Positions 8,942 through 17,011 of a stretch of 64,000 nucleotides of DNA are shown in pieces. The translations under genes were made by a program, and so were the position numbers. The DNA comes from Streptomyces sp. NBC_00353 (lineage in GTDB: Bacteria; Actinomycetota; Actinomycetes; Streptomycetales; Streptomycetaceae): positions 6,755,501 to 6,819,500 of the forward strand of contig NZ_CP107985.1 in NCBI RefSeq assembly GCF_036108815.1. The letters run 5' to 3'. Every line of letters begins with the position of its first letter. Position 1 is the first letter of the stretch. The notes under the pieces are model-generated. The model was not told where the DNA came from. It saw nothing but the letters and a program-made list of their open reading frames with translations, and made no database searches.

Positions 8942-9271
8942 GGGAGTTCCTGAAGACATGCCGAAGAAGGCAGGGGAGGGCAATGAAGGAAAATGCAGGG
9001 GGAAGCGGCGCACCCGTCGGTGACGTCGACGGCGATGCTCGCGCGCCAATTTGTATCAAGTGCGCACAGCTGACCGAAAGGCGCCCTCATGTGATCTGGA
9101 TCACATTTGTGTTTACAGTTTTACGGGCCGGGTAGCAGCGAATGTTTACGCAGGTCAGCGCGCGTACGCGCAGGCCGGCCGCACGCCCTCCCGGCGCGGC
9201 GGCGCGGACCCTCCGGATGTGTACGCGTATCGGGCACACTGGCGGGATCTGCCACGACCGGGGAGTGCAAG
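8942..9271. other. Divergent intergenic region, MFS / PfkB kinase
   Basis: A 330-bp stretch without a convincing gene. It holds the CRP-type palindrome at 9089-9106. It is more AT-rich than its surroundings around 9040-9140, as expected for two back-to-back promoters. I could not assign unambiguous -35/-10 pairs. Confidence 0.6.
9089..9106. promoter_or_regulatory. CRP/FNR-type palindromic operator
   Basis: The 18 bp ATGTGATCTGGATCACAT form an inverted repeat with 8-bp perfect arms around a 2-bp centre. It matches the CRP core TGTGA-N6-TCACA exactly. It lies 147 nt before the MFS start and 165 nt before the kinase start, so it could serve both genes. The site is directly visible; binding by the Streptomyces Crp protein or another family member is inference. 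Confidence 0.7.
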
Positions 9272-10375
9272 GTGAGCACAGACAATCCAGGCATCGACCC
9301 ACTGGACGGACTGCGCGCCCCGCAGGACCCGGCCTGCGACGTGTTCCTCACCGGCACGGTCTTCCTCGACATCGTCTTCACCGGCCTGGACAGCGCCCCG
9401 GTGCGCGGCACCGAGTCCTGGGCGCGCGGCATGGGTTCCAGCCCCGGCGGGGTCGCCAACATGGCCACCGCACTGGCCAGACTCGGACTGCACACCTCGC
9501 TCGCCGCGGCATTCGGTGACGACCACTACGGGGAGTACTGCTGGGACGCCCTCGAGCAGGGCGAGGGCATCGACCTCTCGATGTCGCACACCGTCCGTGG
9601 CTGGCATTCACCGGTGACCGTGTCGATGGCGTACGAGGGCGAGCGGACGATGGTCTCGCACGGCCACGAGGCCCCGCCGCCCGCCACCCCGGCGAACCGG
9701 ACCTTCCCGCACTGCCCGCCGCGCGCCCGCGCCGCCATCGCCTCACTGGCTCCCGGCCGCAGCGAACCGTGGGTGGCCACCGCGGCCCGGCACGGCGCCC
9801 GGATCTTCGCCGACGTCGGCTGGGACGAGACCGGCCGGTGGGACCTGGACGCGCTGCCCGACCTGGAGCACTGCCAGGCCTTTCTGCCCAACGCGGAGGA
9901 GGCGATGCGCTACACCCGCACCGACTGCCCGCGCGCCGCCGCCCACCATCTGGCCGAGCGGGTGCCGCTCGCCGTCGTCACGCTCGGTGCGGAGGGCGCG
10001 TACGCGGTGGACGCGGCGACCGGCGTCACCGCCGAGGTGCCGGCGATCGAGGTCGAGGCGCTCGATCCGACCGGGGCGGGCGACGTCTTCGTCGCCGGTT
10101 TCGTCACCGGCACCCTGGCGGACTGGCCGCTGGCCGACCGGCTGGCCTTCGCCGGACTGACCGCGGCGCTCTCCGTGCAGGAGTTCGGCGGGTCCCTGTC
10201 GGCGCCGGGCTGGGCGGAGATCGCCGCCTGGTGGCAGCGGGTCCGCACCTGCGACGGCCAGGATCCGGCGGCGCTGCAGCGGTACGCCTTCCTGGAGGAC
10301 CTGCTGCCCGCGGCCGCCCGGCCGTGGCCGCTGCGCCGGGCCGTACCCACGATCGGCTTCCGCAGCCCGGCCTGA
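9272..10375 (+). CDS. PfkB family carbohydrate/nucleoside kinase
   Basis: A 367-residue ribokinase-like kinase that phosphorylates a sugar, nucleoside or related alcohol with ATP. The N-terminal substrate-lid region has FLTGTVFLDIVFTGLD and the GG switch SSPGGVANMATALARLG. The C-terminal anion-hole/catalytic motif DPTGAGDVFVAGFV is intact near residues 267-280, with Asp as catalytic base. The GTG start follows an AAGG ribosome binding site. The family has many substrates and this one cannot be read from sequence. It is divergent from an MFS transporter across a CRP-type site. Confidence 0.87.
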   Translation: MSTDNPGIDPLDGLRAPQDPACDVFLTGTVFLDIVFTGLDSAPVRGTESWARGMGSSPGGVANMATALARLGLHTSLAAAFGDDHYGEYCWDALEQGEGIDLSMSHTVRGWHSPVTVSMAYEGERTMVSHGHEAPPPATPANRTFPHCPPRARAAIASLAPGRSEPWVATAARHGARIFADVGWDETGRWDLDALPDLEHCQAFLPNAEEAMRYTRTDCPRAAAHHLAERVPLAVVTLGAEGAYAVDAATGVTAEVPAIEVEALDPTGAGDVFVAGFVTGTLADWPLADRLAFAGLTAALSVQEFGGSLSAPGWAEIAAWWQRVRTCDGQDPAALQRYAFLEDLLPAAARPWPLRRAVPTIGFRSPA

Positions 10376-10523
10376 CAGTGAGGCACGCGGGCACGCGTGT
10401 TCGCCATGCGTACGAAAAAGCCCTCGGTGTTGTCCGTGCGGAGTCGTACGCTTGGTAATCCAGAGGTTGTCGAGCAGCGAGAACCCTGCAACGGGAGGTA
10501 TGTGCAGGCCCGAGGGCCGGCCC

Positions 10524-11540
<1,017 letters not shown>

Positions 11541-11552
11541 TCGCAGCGCACC

Positions 11553-12050
11553 ATGTCGATCGACGTCAACAACGAGTCCGGAACCGAGGTCGACGAGCAG
11601 GCGATCCTCGACATCGCCCGTTACGCGCTCGCGCGGATGCGGATCCACCCGCTCTCCGAACTCTCGGTGATCGTGGTGGACACCGACGCCATGGAGCAGC
11701 TCCACATCCAGTGGATGGACCTGCCGGGTCCGACGGATGTCATGTCCTTCCCGATGGACGAACTGCGTCCGCCGGCCAAGGACGACGAGGAGCCCCCGCA
11801 GGGCCTCCTCGGTGACATCGTGCTCTGCCCCGAGGTGGCGAAGAAGCAGGGCGAGGACGCGGAGACCCAGCACTCCATGGACGAGGAGCTCCAGCTCCTC
11901 ACCGTCCACGGAGTGCTGCATCTCCTCGGGTACGACCACGAGGAGCCGGACGAGAAGGCCGAGATGTTCGGTCTCCAGGCGGCGATCGTCGACGGCTGGC
12001 GCGCCGAGCACGGCCTGACCGGTCCGTCGCCCGCCCCGACCGTGTCGTGA
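11553..12050 (+). CDS. ybeY: Endoribonuclease YbeY
   Basis: A 165-residue zinc-dependent endoribonuclease involved in 16S rRNA 3'-end maturation and ribosome quality control. The three-histidine metal motif HGVLHLLGYDH is intact near residues 113-123, and PTDVMSFPMDE is the other conserved block. It is in the usual order after phoH and overlaps the next gene by 4 nt (GTGA), indicating an operon. There is a short acidic extension in the middle (RPPAKDDEEPPQ), as in other actinobacteria. Confidence 0.95.
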   Translation: MSIDVNNESGTEVDEQAILDIARYALARMRIHPLSELSVIVVDTDAMEQLHIQWMDLPGPTDVMSFPMDELRPPAKDDEEPPQGLLGDIVLCPEVAKKQGEDAETQHSMDEELQLLTVHGVLHLLGYDHEEPDEKAEMFGLQAAIVDGWRAEHGLTGPSPAPTVS

Positions 12051-13339
12051 GCGTCCCCCTCATCACCGGAGCCGTCCTGCTGATCGTCGTCGGCTGGCTG
12101 GCGGCCTGCGCCGAGGCGGGCATCGCCCGGACGTCGAGCTTCCGGGCCGCCGAGGCTGTCCGGTCCGGGCGGCGCGGCAGCGACAAGCTGGAACAGGTCG
12201 CGGCCGACCCGACCCGCTATCTCAATGTCGCCCTGCTGGTGCGGGTCGCCTGCGAGATGGCGGCCGGGGTGCTCGTCACGTACGCCTGCCTGAAGGAGTT
12301 CACGGAGACCTGGGAGGCGCTGGCCGTCGCGATGGGCGTGATGGTCCTCGTCTCCTATGTAGCCATCGGGGTCTCGCCGCGGACCATCGGCAGGCAGCAC
12401 CCGCTGAACACGGCGACGGCCGCGGCGTACGTCCTGCTGCCGCTGGCCAGGATCATGGGCCCGATCCCGCAACTGCTGATCCTGCTGGGCAACGCGCTCA
12501 CGCCCGGCAAGGGTTTCCGCAAGGGGCCGTTCGCGAGCGAGGCCGAACTGCGGGCGATGGTCGACCTCGCCGAGCAGGAGTCGCTGATCGAGGACGAGGA
12601 GCGGCGCATGGTGCACTCCGTCTTCGAGCTCGGCGACACGCTCGTACGCGAGGTGATGGTGCCGCGGACGGATCTGGTCTGCATCGAGCGGTACAAGACG
12701 ATCCGGCAGGCGCTGACCCTGGCCCTGCGCTCCGGGTTCTCGCGGATCCCGGTCACCGGGGAGAACGAGGACGACATCGTCGGGATCGTCTACCTCAAGG
12801 ACCTCGTCCGCAAGACGCACATCAACCGGGAGTCGGAAGCCGATCTGGTCTCCACGGCGATGCGGCCGGCCGCGTTCGTGCCGGACACGAAGAACGCCGG
12901 GGATCTGCTGCGCGAGATGCAGCAGGACCGCAGCCATGTCGCCGTCGTCATCGACGAGTACGGCGGCACGGCGGGGATCGTCACGATCGAGGACATCCTG
13001 GAGGAGATCGTCGGCGAGATCACCGATGAGTACGACCGCGAACTGCCGCCCGTCCAGGCGCTGGAGAACGGCTGCTTCCGGGTGACCGCCCGGCTCGACA
13101 TCGGTGACCTCGGCGACCTGTTCGACCTCGACGAGTACGACGACGAGGACGTGGAAACGGTCGGCGGGCTGCTCGCGAAGGCGCTGGGCCGGGTGCCGAT
13201 CGCCGGGGCGTCGGCGGTCGTCGACCTGCCCGACGGGCGTCGGCTGCGGCTGACGGCGGAGTCTCCGGCGGGACGCCGGAACAAGATTGTCACGGTGCTG
13301 GTGGAGCCGGTGGGGCCGGAGGAGGAGAAGGCGGAATGA
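12047..13339 (+). CDS. Hemolysin/CorC-family CNNM-CBS membrane protein
   Basis: A 430-residue protein with an N-terminal CNNM transmembrane domain (about residues 1-190, three to four hydrophobic segments). A CBS-domain pair follows (about 205-330, including VMVPRTDLVCIE, SRIPVTGENEDDIVGIVYLKD and VIDEYGGTAGIVTIEDI). The C-terminus is a CorC/HlyC domain. Such proteins are linked to magnesium or cobalt efflux rather than haemolysis. The start overlaps ybeY and the stop overlaps the next start (ATGA), so it is in the middle of the era operon. Confidence 0.92.
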   Translation: MSVPLITGAVLLIVVGWLAACAEAGIARTSSFRAAEAVRSGRRGSDKLEQVAADPTRYLNVALLVRVACEMAAGVLVTYACLKEFTETWEALAVAMGVMVLVSYVAIGVSPRTIGRQHPLNTATAAAYVLLPLARIMGPIPQLLILLGNALTPGKGFRKGPFASEAELRAMVDLAEQESLIEDEERRMVHSVFELGDTLVREVMVPRTDLVCIERYKTIRQALTLALRSGFSRIPVTGENEDDIVGIVYLKDLVRKTHINRESEADLVSTAMRPAAFVPDTKNAGDLLREMQQDRSHVAVVIDEYGGTAGIVTIEDILEEIVGEITDEYDRELPPVQALENGCFRVTARLDIGDLGDLFDLDEYDDEDVETVGGLLAKALGRVPIAGASAVVDLPDGRRLRLTAESPAGRRNKIVTVLVEPVGPEEEKAE

Positions 13340-13689
13340 CTCCGCAGGAGCTGAGGGTGTTCTGCCTGGAGTTCAACGCGAGCGTCGAGGAGTTTCCGTT
13401 CGGACCGGAGACCTCGGTGTTCAAGGTGCTCGGCAAGATGTTCGCGCTCAGCACGCTGGACGCGCGGCCGCTGACGGTCAATCTGAAGTGCGATCCGGAT
13501 GACGCGGTGCGGTTGCGGGAGGAGTACGCGGCGATCGTGCCGGGCTGGCACATGAACAAGCGGCACTGGAACACGGTGACGGTGTCCGGGGTGCCGGGAC
13601 GGTTGCTGCGGGAGCTGATCGAGGACTCGTACGACCTGGTGGTGGCGGGGCTGCCGCGGGCGGAACGGCTGCGGCTGGACCGGGCGTAG
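13336..13689 (+). CDS. MmcQ/YjbR family protein
   Basis: A 117-residue protein of the MmcQ/YjbR family (CyaY-like fold, often called DNA-binding). Diagnostic segments are EEFPFGPETSVFKVLGKMFAL, the NLKCDPDDAVRLREEY strand-helix and MNKRHWNTVTVSG near residue 73. It overlaps the CNNM gene by 4 nt (ATGA) and so is translated with the cluster. The biochemical function of the family is not established. Confidence 0.9.
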   Translation: MTPQELRVFCLEFNASVEEFPFGPETSVFKVLGKMFALSTLDARPLTVNLKCDPDDAVRLREEYAAIVPGWHMNKRHWNTVTVSGVPGRLLRELIEDSYDLVVAGLPRAERLRLDRA

Positions 13690-13742
13690 TTCTCTGCGGG
13701 GGCGGGGCGGGGAACGAGCCACCCGCTTCGTATGCTCGGCAC

Positions 13743-14096
13743 ATGACTGAGAGCACCGACCTCGGCCCCGAGGACCGCAAGATCGTCACCCTGGCGCGCA
13801 GCGCCCGCGCCCGCAACGGTGTGCCGGAGGGCGCGGCCGTACGGGACGAGACCGGGCGTACGTATGTCGCGGGGACCGTGCAGCTGGAGTCGCTGAGGCT
13901 CAGCGCGCTGCAGACCGCCGTCGCGATGGCGGTGGCCAGCGGCGCCACCTCGCTGGAGGCGGCCGCGATCGTCTCCGAGGCCGAGGCCCCGTCGGACGCG
14001 GACCGTGCGGCGGTACGGGACCTGGGCGGGCCGGCGACCCCGGTGCTGCTGGCCGGGCCGGACGGTGTGCTCCGGCTCAGCGTGACGGCCGGCTGA
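13743..14096 (+). CDS. Cytidine-deaminase-fold protein lacking zinc and catalytic residues
   Basis: A 117-residue protein whose pattern follows the cytidine deaminase fold. A helix is followed by GAAVRDETGRTYVAGTVQLES, corresponding to the usual GAAL..DG..Y.G.N.ENAS strand, then the helix ALQTAVAMAVASGA. The metal ligand and proton shuttle (normally CAE) are replaced by ALQT, and the distal PCxxC pair is absent. It is therefore very unlikely to deaminate anything. It sits between the yjbR-like gene and era, the position where a cytidine deaminase homologue is often annotated in Streptomyces. A structural or regulatory role is possible; none can be shown. Confidence 0.75.
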   Translation: MTESTDLGPEDRKIVTLARSARARNGVPEGAAVRDETGRTYVAGTVQLESLRLSALQTAVAMAVASGATSLEAAAIVSEAEAPSDADRAAVRDLGGPATPVLLAGPDGVLRLSVTAG

Positions 14097-14277
14097 CGTC
14101 GGGCCGACACACCGCCGAGCGCACCCGGGCGCGGGTCCCCGGCACCGGAAAGAGCCCGGCCGGCATCCCGTACCGGGCCCGTCGGAGCCGCACCGGTACG
14201 GCCTGGGACGACGCCCGAGGAGCCATGCGGCGGCCCGCTGTGCGGCAGGGCCGTCCGGATCGGGGACAATGGGCGCC

Positions 14278-15243
14278 ATGAGCGCTCGACCTAACCCAGA
14301 AGCTGCTGCGCAGCAGGCTGAGAACAACGCCCCCCACCGGGCCGGCTTCGCCTGCTTCGTGGGCCGCCCCAACGCGGGCAAGTCCACCCTTACGAACGCT
14401 CTGGTCGGCCAGAAGGTGGCGATCACCTCCAACCGGCCCCAGACCACCCGGCACACGGTGCGCGGCATCGTGCACCGCGAGGATGCGCAGCTGATCCTGG
14501 TCGACACCCCCGGCCTCCACAAGCCGCGCACCCTGCTGGGCGAGCGGCTCAACGACGTCGTACGCACCACCTGGGCCGAGGTCGACGTCATCGGCTTCTG
14601 CCTGCCCGCCGACCAGAAGCTCGGCCCCGGCGACAAGTTCATCGTCAAGGAACTCGCCGGGATCAAGAAGACCCCGAAGATCGCGATCATCACCAAGACC
14701 GACCTGGTCGACTCCAAGCAGCTCGCCGAACAGCTGCTCGCCGTCTCCCGCCTCGGCGAGGAGCTCGGCTTCGAGTGGGCCGAGATCATCCCGGTCTCCG
14801 CCGTGAAGGACAGCCAGGTCGGCCTGCTCGCCGACCTGATCGCCCCGCTGCTCCCCGAGAGCCCGCCGCTGTACCCGGAGGGCGACCTCACCGACGAGCC
14901 CGAGATGGTCATGGTCGCGGAGCTGATCCGGGAGGCCGCGCTCGAAGGCGTACGCGACGAGCTGCCGCACTCCATCGCGGTCGTCGTCGAGGAGATGCTG
15001 CCGCGCGAGGACCGTCCGGCGGACAGGCCGCTGCTGGACATCCACGCGAACGTCTACATCGAGCGGCCCAGCCAGAAGGGCATCATCATCGGCCCGAAGG
15101 GCAAGCGGCTGAAGGAGGTCGGCATGAAGTCGCGCAAGCACATCGAGGCGCTGCTCGGTACGCCGGTCTTCCTGGACCTGCACGTGAAGGTCGCCAAGGA
15201 CTGGCAGCGCGATCCCAAGCAGCTGCGCAAGCTCGGATTCTGA
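14278..15243 (+). CDS. era: GTPase Era
   Basis: A 321-residue ribosome-assembly GTPase that binds the 3' end of 16S rRNA. G1 is GRPNAGKST (near residue 32), G2 is the TTRHTVRGI segment, G3 is DTPGLH and G4 is TKTD. The C-terminal KH domain includes IIIGPKGKRLKEVGMKSRKHIE. Start ATG 14278 (MSARPN) is used; ATG 14269 is in frame three codons upstream and cannot be excluded. It is the last gene of the phoH-ybeY cluster, separated from the previous gene by 181 nt, and ends 13 nt before a strong hairpin. Confidence 0.96.
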   Translation: MSARPNPEAAAQQAENNAPHRAGFACFVGRPNAGKSTLTNALVGQKVAITSNRPQTTRHTVRGIVHREDAQLILVDTPGLHKPRTLLGERLNDVVRTTWAEVDVIGFCLPADQKLGPGDKFIVKELAGIKKTPKIAIITKTDLVDSKQLAEQLLAVSRLGEELGFEWAEIIPVSAVKDSQVGLLADLIAPLLPESPPLYPEGDLTDEPEMVMVAELIREAALEGVRDELPHSIAVVVEEMLPREDRPADRPLLDIHANVYIERPSQKGIIIGPKGKRLKEVGMKSRKHIEALLGTPVFLDLHVKVAKDWQRDPKQLRKLGF

Positions 15244-15255
15244 GGCGGGTCAGCC

Positions 15256-15304
15256 GCGCACCGATCTCACGCGCCCTCCTTGAGGACGCGTGAGATCAGT
15301 GCGC
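15256..15304. terminator. Bidirectional terminator between era and the emfourin-like gene
   Basis: The inner arms GATCTCACGCG (15263-15273) and CGCGTGAGATC (15287-15297) pair perfectly. Outer arms GCGCAC and GTGCGC extend the stem after one mismatch. The last codons and stop of the convergent emfourin-like gene are part of this hairpin, so one structure serves both directions. Confidence 0.8.
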
Positions 15305-15533
15305 GCTGCGCGTCGGTCAGATGCGGATCCGCGCAGTGGACGGTGCGGTCACCGACCGTGATCCGGTACTGGAAGCCGTCCGGCACCCCGGGCGGTGGAG
15401 TGCCCCGGCCGTCCGCGAGCGCGGATTCGGCCAGGGCCTCCCAGTCGGCGGCGTCGGCCAGGCCCGAGGTGTCGACCTCGCGGTGGCGTGCGATGCCGGC
15501 GAAACCGCCGGTGCGACGTACCTGGATGCGCAA
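15267..15533 (-). CDS. Emfourin-like protealysin inhibitor
   Basis: An 88-residue protein starting MRIQVRRTGGFAGIARHREV, the signature opening of the emfourin (protealysin inhibitor) family. Members bind protealysin-type M4 metallopeptidases and are encoded beside them. Here the M4 gene lies immediately upstream on the same strand (stop 15645, gap about 110 nt), in the expected protease-inhibitor order. There is no signal peptide, consistent with control of an intracellular or non-classically exported protease. Family assignment is from recall of the motif and the context. Confidence 0.8.
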   Translation of the reverse strand: MRIQVRRTGGFAGIARHREVDTSGLADAADWEALAESALADGRGTPPPGVPDGFQYRITVGDRTVHCADPHLTDAQRALISRVLKEGA

Positions 15534-15644
15534 GGTCCGGCTCCTCTCGGGTTGTCCCCGGGGCTCTGCCCCGGACTCCGCTCCTCAATCTCCCCCCATG
15601 GCCTCAAAAAGACATGGGGACCTCCGAGGGGCTTGCTCCTGGGA

Positions 15645-16718
15645 CTACGCAGACGGCACGCCGACCTCCGACCAGGCCTTCCGTACCGCCTCCAGTTCGT
15701 CGCCCTCGCCGTAGCGGTCCTTCGCCGCCTCGACCGTCAGACGGGCGAAGTCCGAGAAGCCCGCGTCCCCGGCCAGTCCGTCGCCCGTGAGCACGTCGAA
15801 CCAGAGCTGTCCCGCCCGCTCCCACGCGTTGCCGCCGAGCGCCGTGGCCAGCAGGTAGAAGGCGCGGTTCGGGATGCCGGAGTTCAGATGTACACCGCCG
15901 TTGTCCTCGGTGGTGTGGATGTAGTCCTCCATCGACGCGGGCTGCGGGTCCTTGCCGAGCACATCGTCGTCGTACGCCGTTCCCGGCGCCTTCATCGAGC
16001 GCAGCGCCTGCCCCTGGACCCGGGGGGCCAGCAGTCCGGCGCCGATCAGCCAGTCGGCCCGGTCCGCGGTCTGGCCCAGCGAGTACTGCTTGACCAGGGA
16101 GCCGAAGACGTCCGACATGGACTCGTTGAGCGCGCCGGACTGGCCGAAATAGCTCAGGTTGGCCGTGTACTGGGTGAGGCCGTGCGTCAGTTCGTGGCCG
16201 ATCACATCGATGGCGACGGTGAAGTCGAGGAAGATCTCCCCGTCCCCGTCGCCGAAGACCATCTGCTCGCCGTCGAAGAACGCGTTGTTGTACTGCTCGT
16301 CGTAGTGCACGGAGCCGATCAGCGGCAGCCCGTTGCCGTCGATCGAACGGCGGCCGTACGCCGTGAGCAGCAGTTCGAAGGTGGCGCCGAGTCCCGCGTA
16401 CGCGCGGTTGACGCTCGCGTCCTGCGTCGGCTGCTCCCCCTCGGAGCGGACCTTGAAGCCCGGCAGCTGCGTGCCGTGCCGACAGTCGTACAGGATGCGC
16501 TCGGGCTTGTCGGACTCCGTCCCCGTCGCCACGGTGGGCACGGAGGGGACGAGGGTGGTCATCTGGCGGCGGGTGCGCCGGGCGGCGTCGCCCTCCAGGG
16601 TGCGGCGGGCCGGACCGGAGAGACCGGGGTCGTCGGCCTGCGACAGCTTGTCGAGAACATGGGGCGGCACGATCGTGCAGAAGACGGGATGGAACCCGTG
16701 CTGAGGTCGAGGCTGCAT
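15645..16718 (-). CDS. Protealysin-like M4 metallopeptidase
   Basis: A 357-residue thermolysin-superfamily zinc protease. The active site is HELTH in VIGHELTHGLTQYT, near residue 175. The third ligand region is GALNESMSDVFGSLV, and a catalytic histidine lies in GGVHLNSGIPNRAFYLLA. There is no signal peptide. Instead a short propeptide begins GFHPVFCTIVPPHVLDKL, matching the CxIxPPHxL propeptide of protealysin-type enzymes. It is smaller than the secreted thermolysin type seen at 50312-51961. The neighbouring emfourin-like gene supports the subfamily call. Confidence 0.92.
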   Translation of the reverse strand: MQPRPQHGFHPVFCTIVPPHVLDKLSQADDPGLSGPARRTLEGDAARRTRRQMTTLVPSVPTVATGTESDKPERILYDCRHGTQLPGFKVRSEGEQPTQDASVNRAYAGLGATFELLLTAYGRRSIDGNGLPLIGSVHYDEQYNNAFFDGEQMVFGDGDGEIFLDFTVAIDVIGHELTHGLTQYTANLSYFGQSGALNESMSDVFGSLVKQYSLGQTADRADWLIGAGLLAPRVQGQALRSMKAPGTAYDDDVLGKDPQPASMEDYIHTTEDNGGVHLNSGIPNRAFYLLATALGGNAWERAGQLWFDVLTGDGLAGDAGFSDFARLTVEAAKDRYGEGDELEAVRKAWSEVGVPSA

Positions 16719-16781
16719 GGGGTCGACTGTGGCACCGCGTCACCGTCGTGTCACTGGTTGCCATCAGGATTGACGAAATGG

Positions 16782-16795
16782 AGTGATTGATCACT
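16782..16795. promoter_or_regulatory. Small palindrome upstream of the protealysin-like gene
   Basis: AGTGATTGATCACT has 6-bp perfect arms around TG. It lies 63 nt before the protease start codon, in a locally AT-rich stretch. It may be an operator; no regulator is recognised. Confidence 0.35.
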
Positions 16796-16876
16796 GTTTA
16801 CCCGTTACCGGCACTCGGTCCCGCATACTGATACGGACCGACATCCCAGGCACCCCTCGGTTAGTCTCGTTGCATC

Positions 16877-16924
16877 ATGCGTTACGGGCTGCTTCTTCTT
16901 AGCTGCCGCGGCGAGGGCCTGTAG
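16877..16924 (+). CDS. leuL: Leucine leader peptide for leuA attenuation
   Basis: A 15-codon reading frame, MRYGLLLLSCRGEGL, too short for ordinary gene finding. Four consecutive leucine codons (CTG CTT CTT CTT) occupy positions 5-8 and a fifth is last. CTT is a rare leucine codon in this DNA. It lies 88 nt upstream of leuA. Ribosome stalling at the leucine run when charged Leu-tRNA is scarce would change folding of the following RNA and relieve attenuation. Leucine leader peptides before leuA are known in actinobacteria; the codon run is directly visible. Confidence 0.85.
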   Translation: MRYGLLLLSCRGEGL

Positions 16925-16929
16925 TCGTA

Positions 16930-16978
16930 GGCCGACCCCCTCCCCGCGGAGTCTGGTGCTGCAGCGACACAGTCGGCC
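16930..16978 (+). promoter_or_regulatory. Candidate attenuator hairpin of leuA leader
   Basis: GGCCGAC (16930-16936) and GTCGGCC (16972-16978) are exact complements flanking a GC-rich loop, starting 6 nt after the leader peptide stop. It is the obvious candidate for the terminator or translation-blocking stem of the attenuator. The alternative antiterminator pairing was not resolved. Confidence 0.55.
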
Positions 16979-17011
16979 GTCCCATTGCTGGACCCCGAGG
17001 AGCCGTACGCC

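Noticed and set aside
16877..16978. T-box riboswitch upstream of leuA
   Set aside because: No T-box sequence or specifier-loop layout is visible, whereas a leucine-rich leader peptide explains the region.
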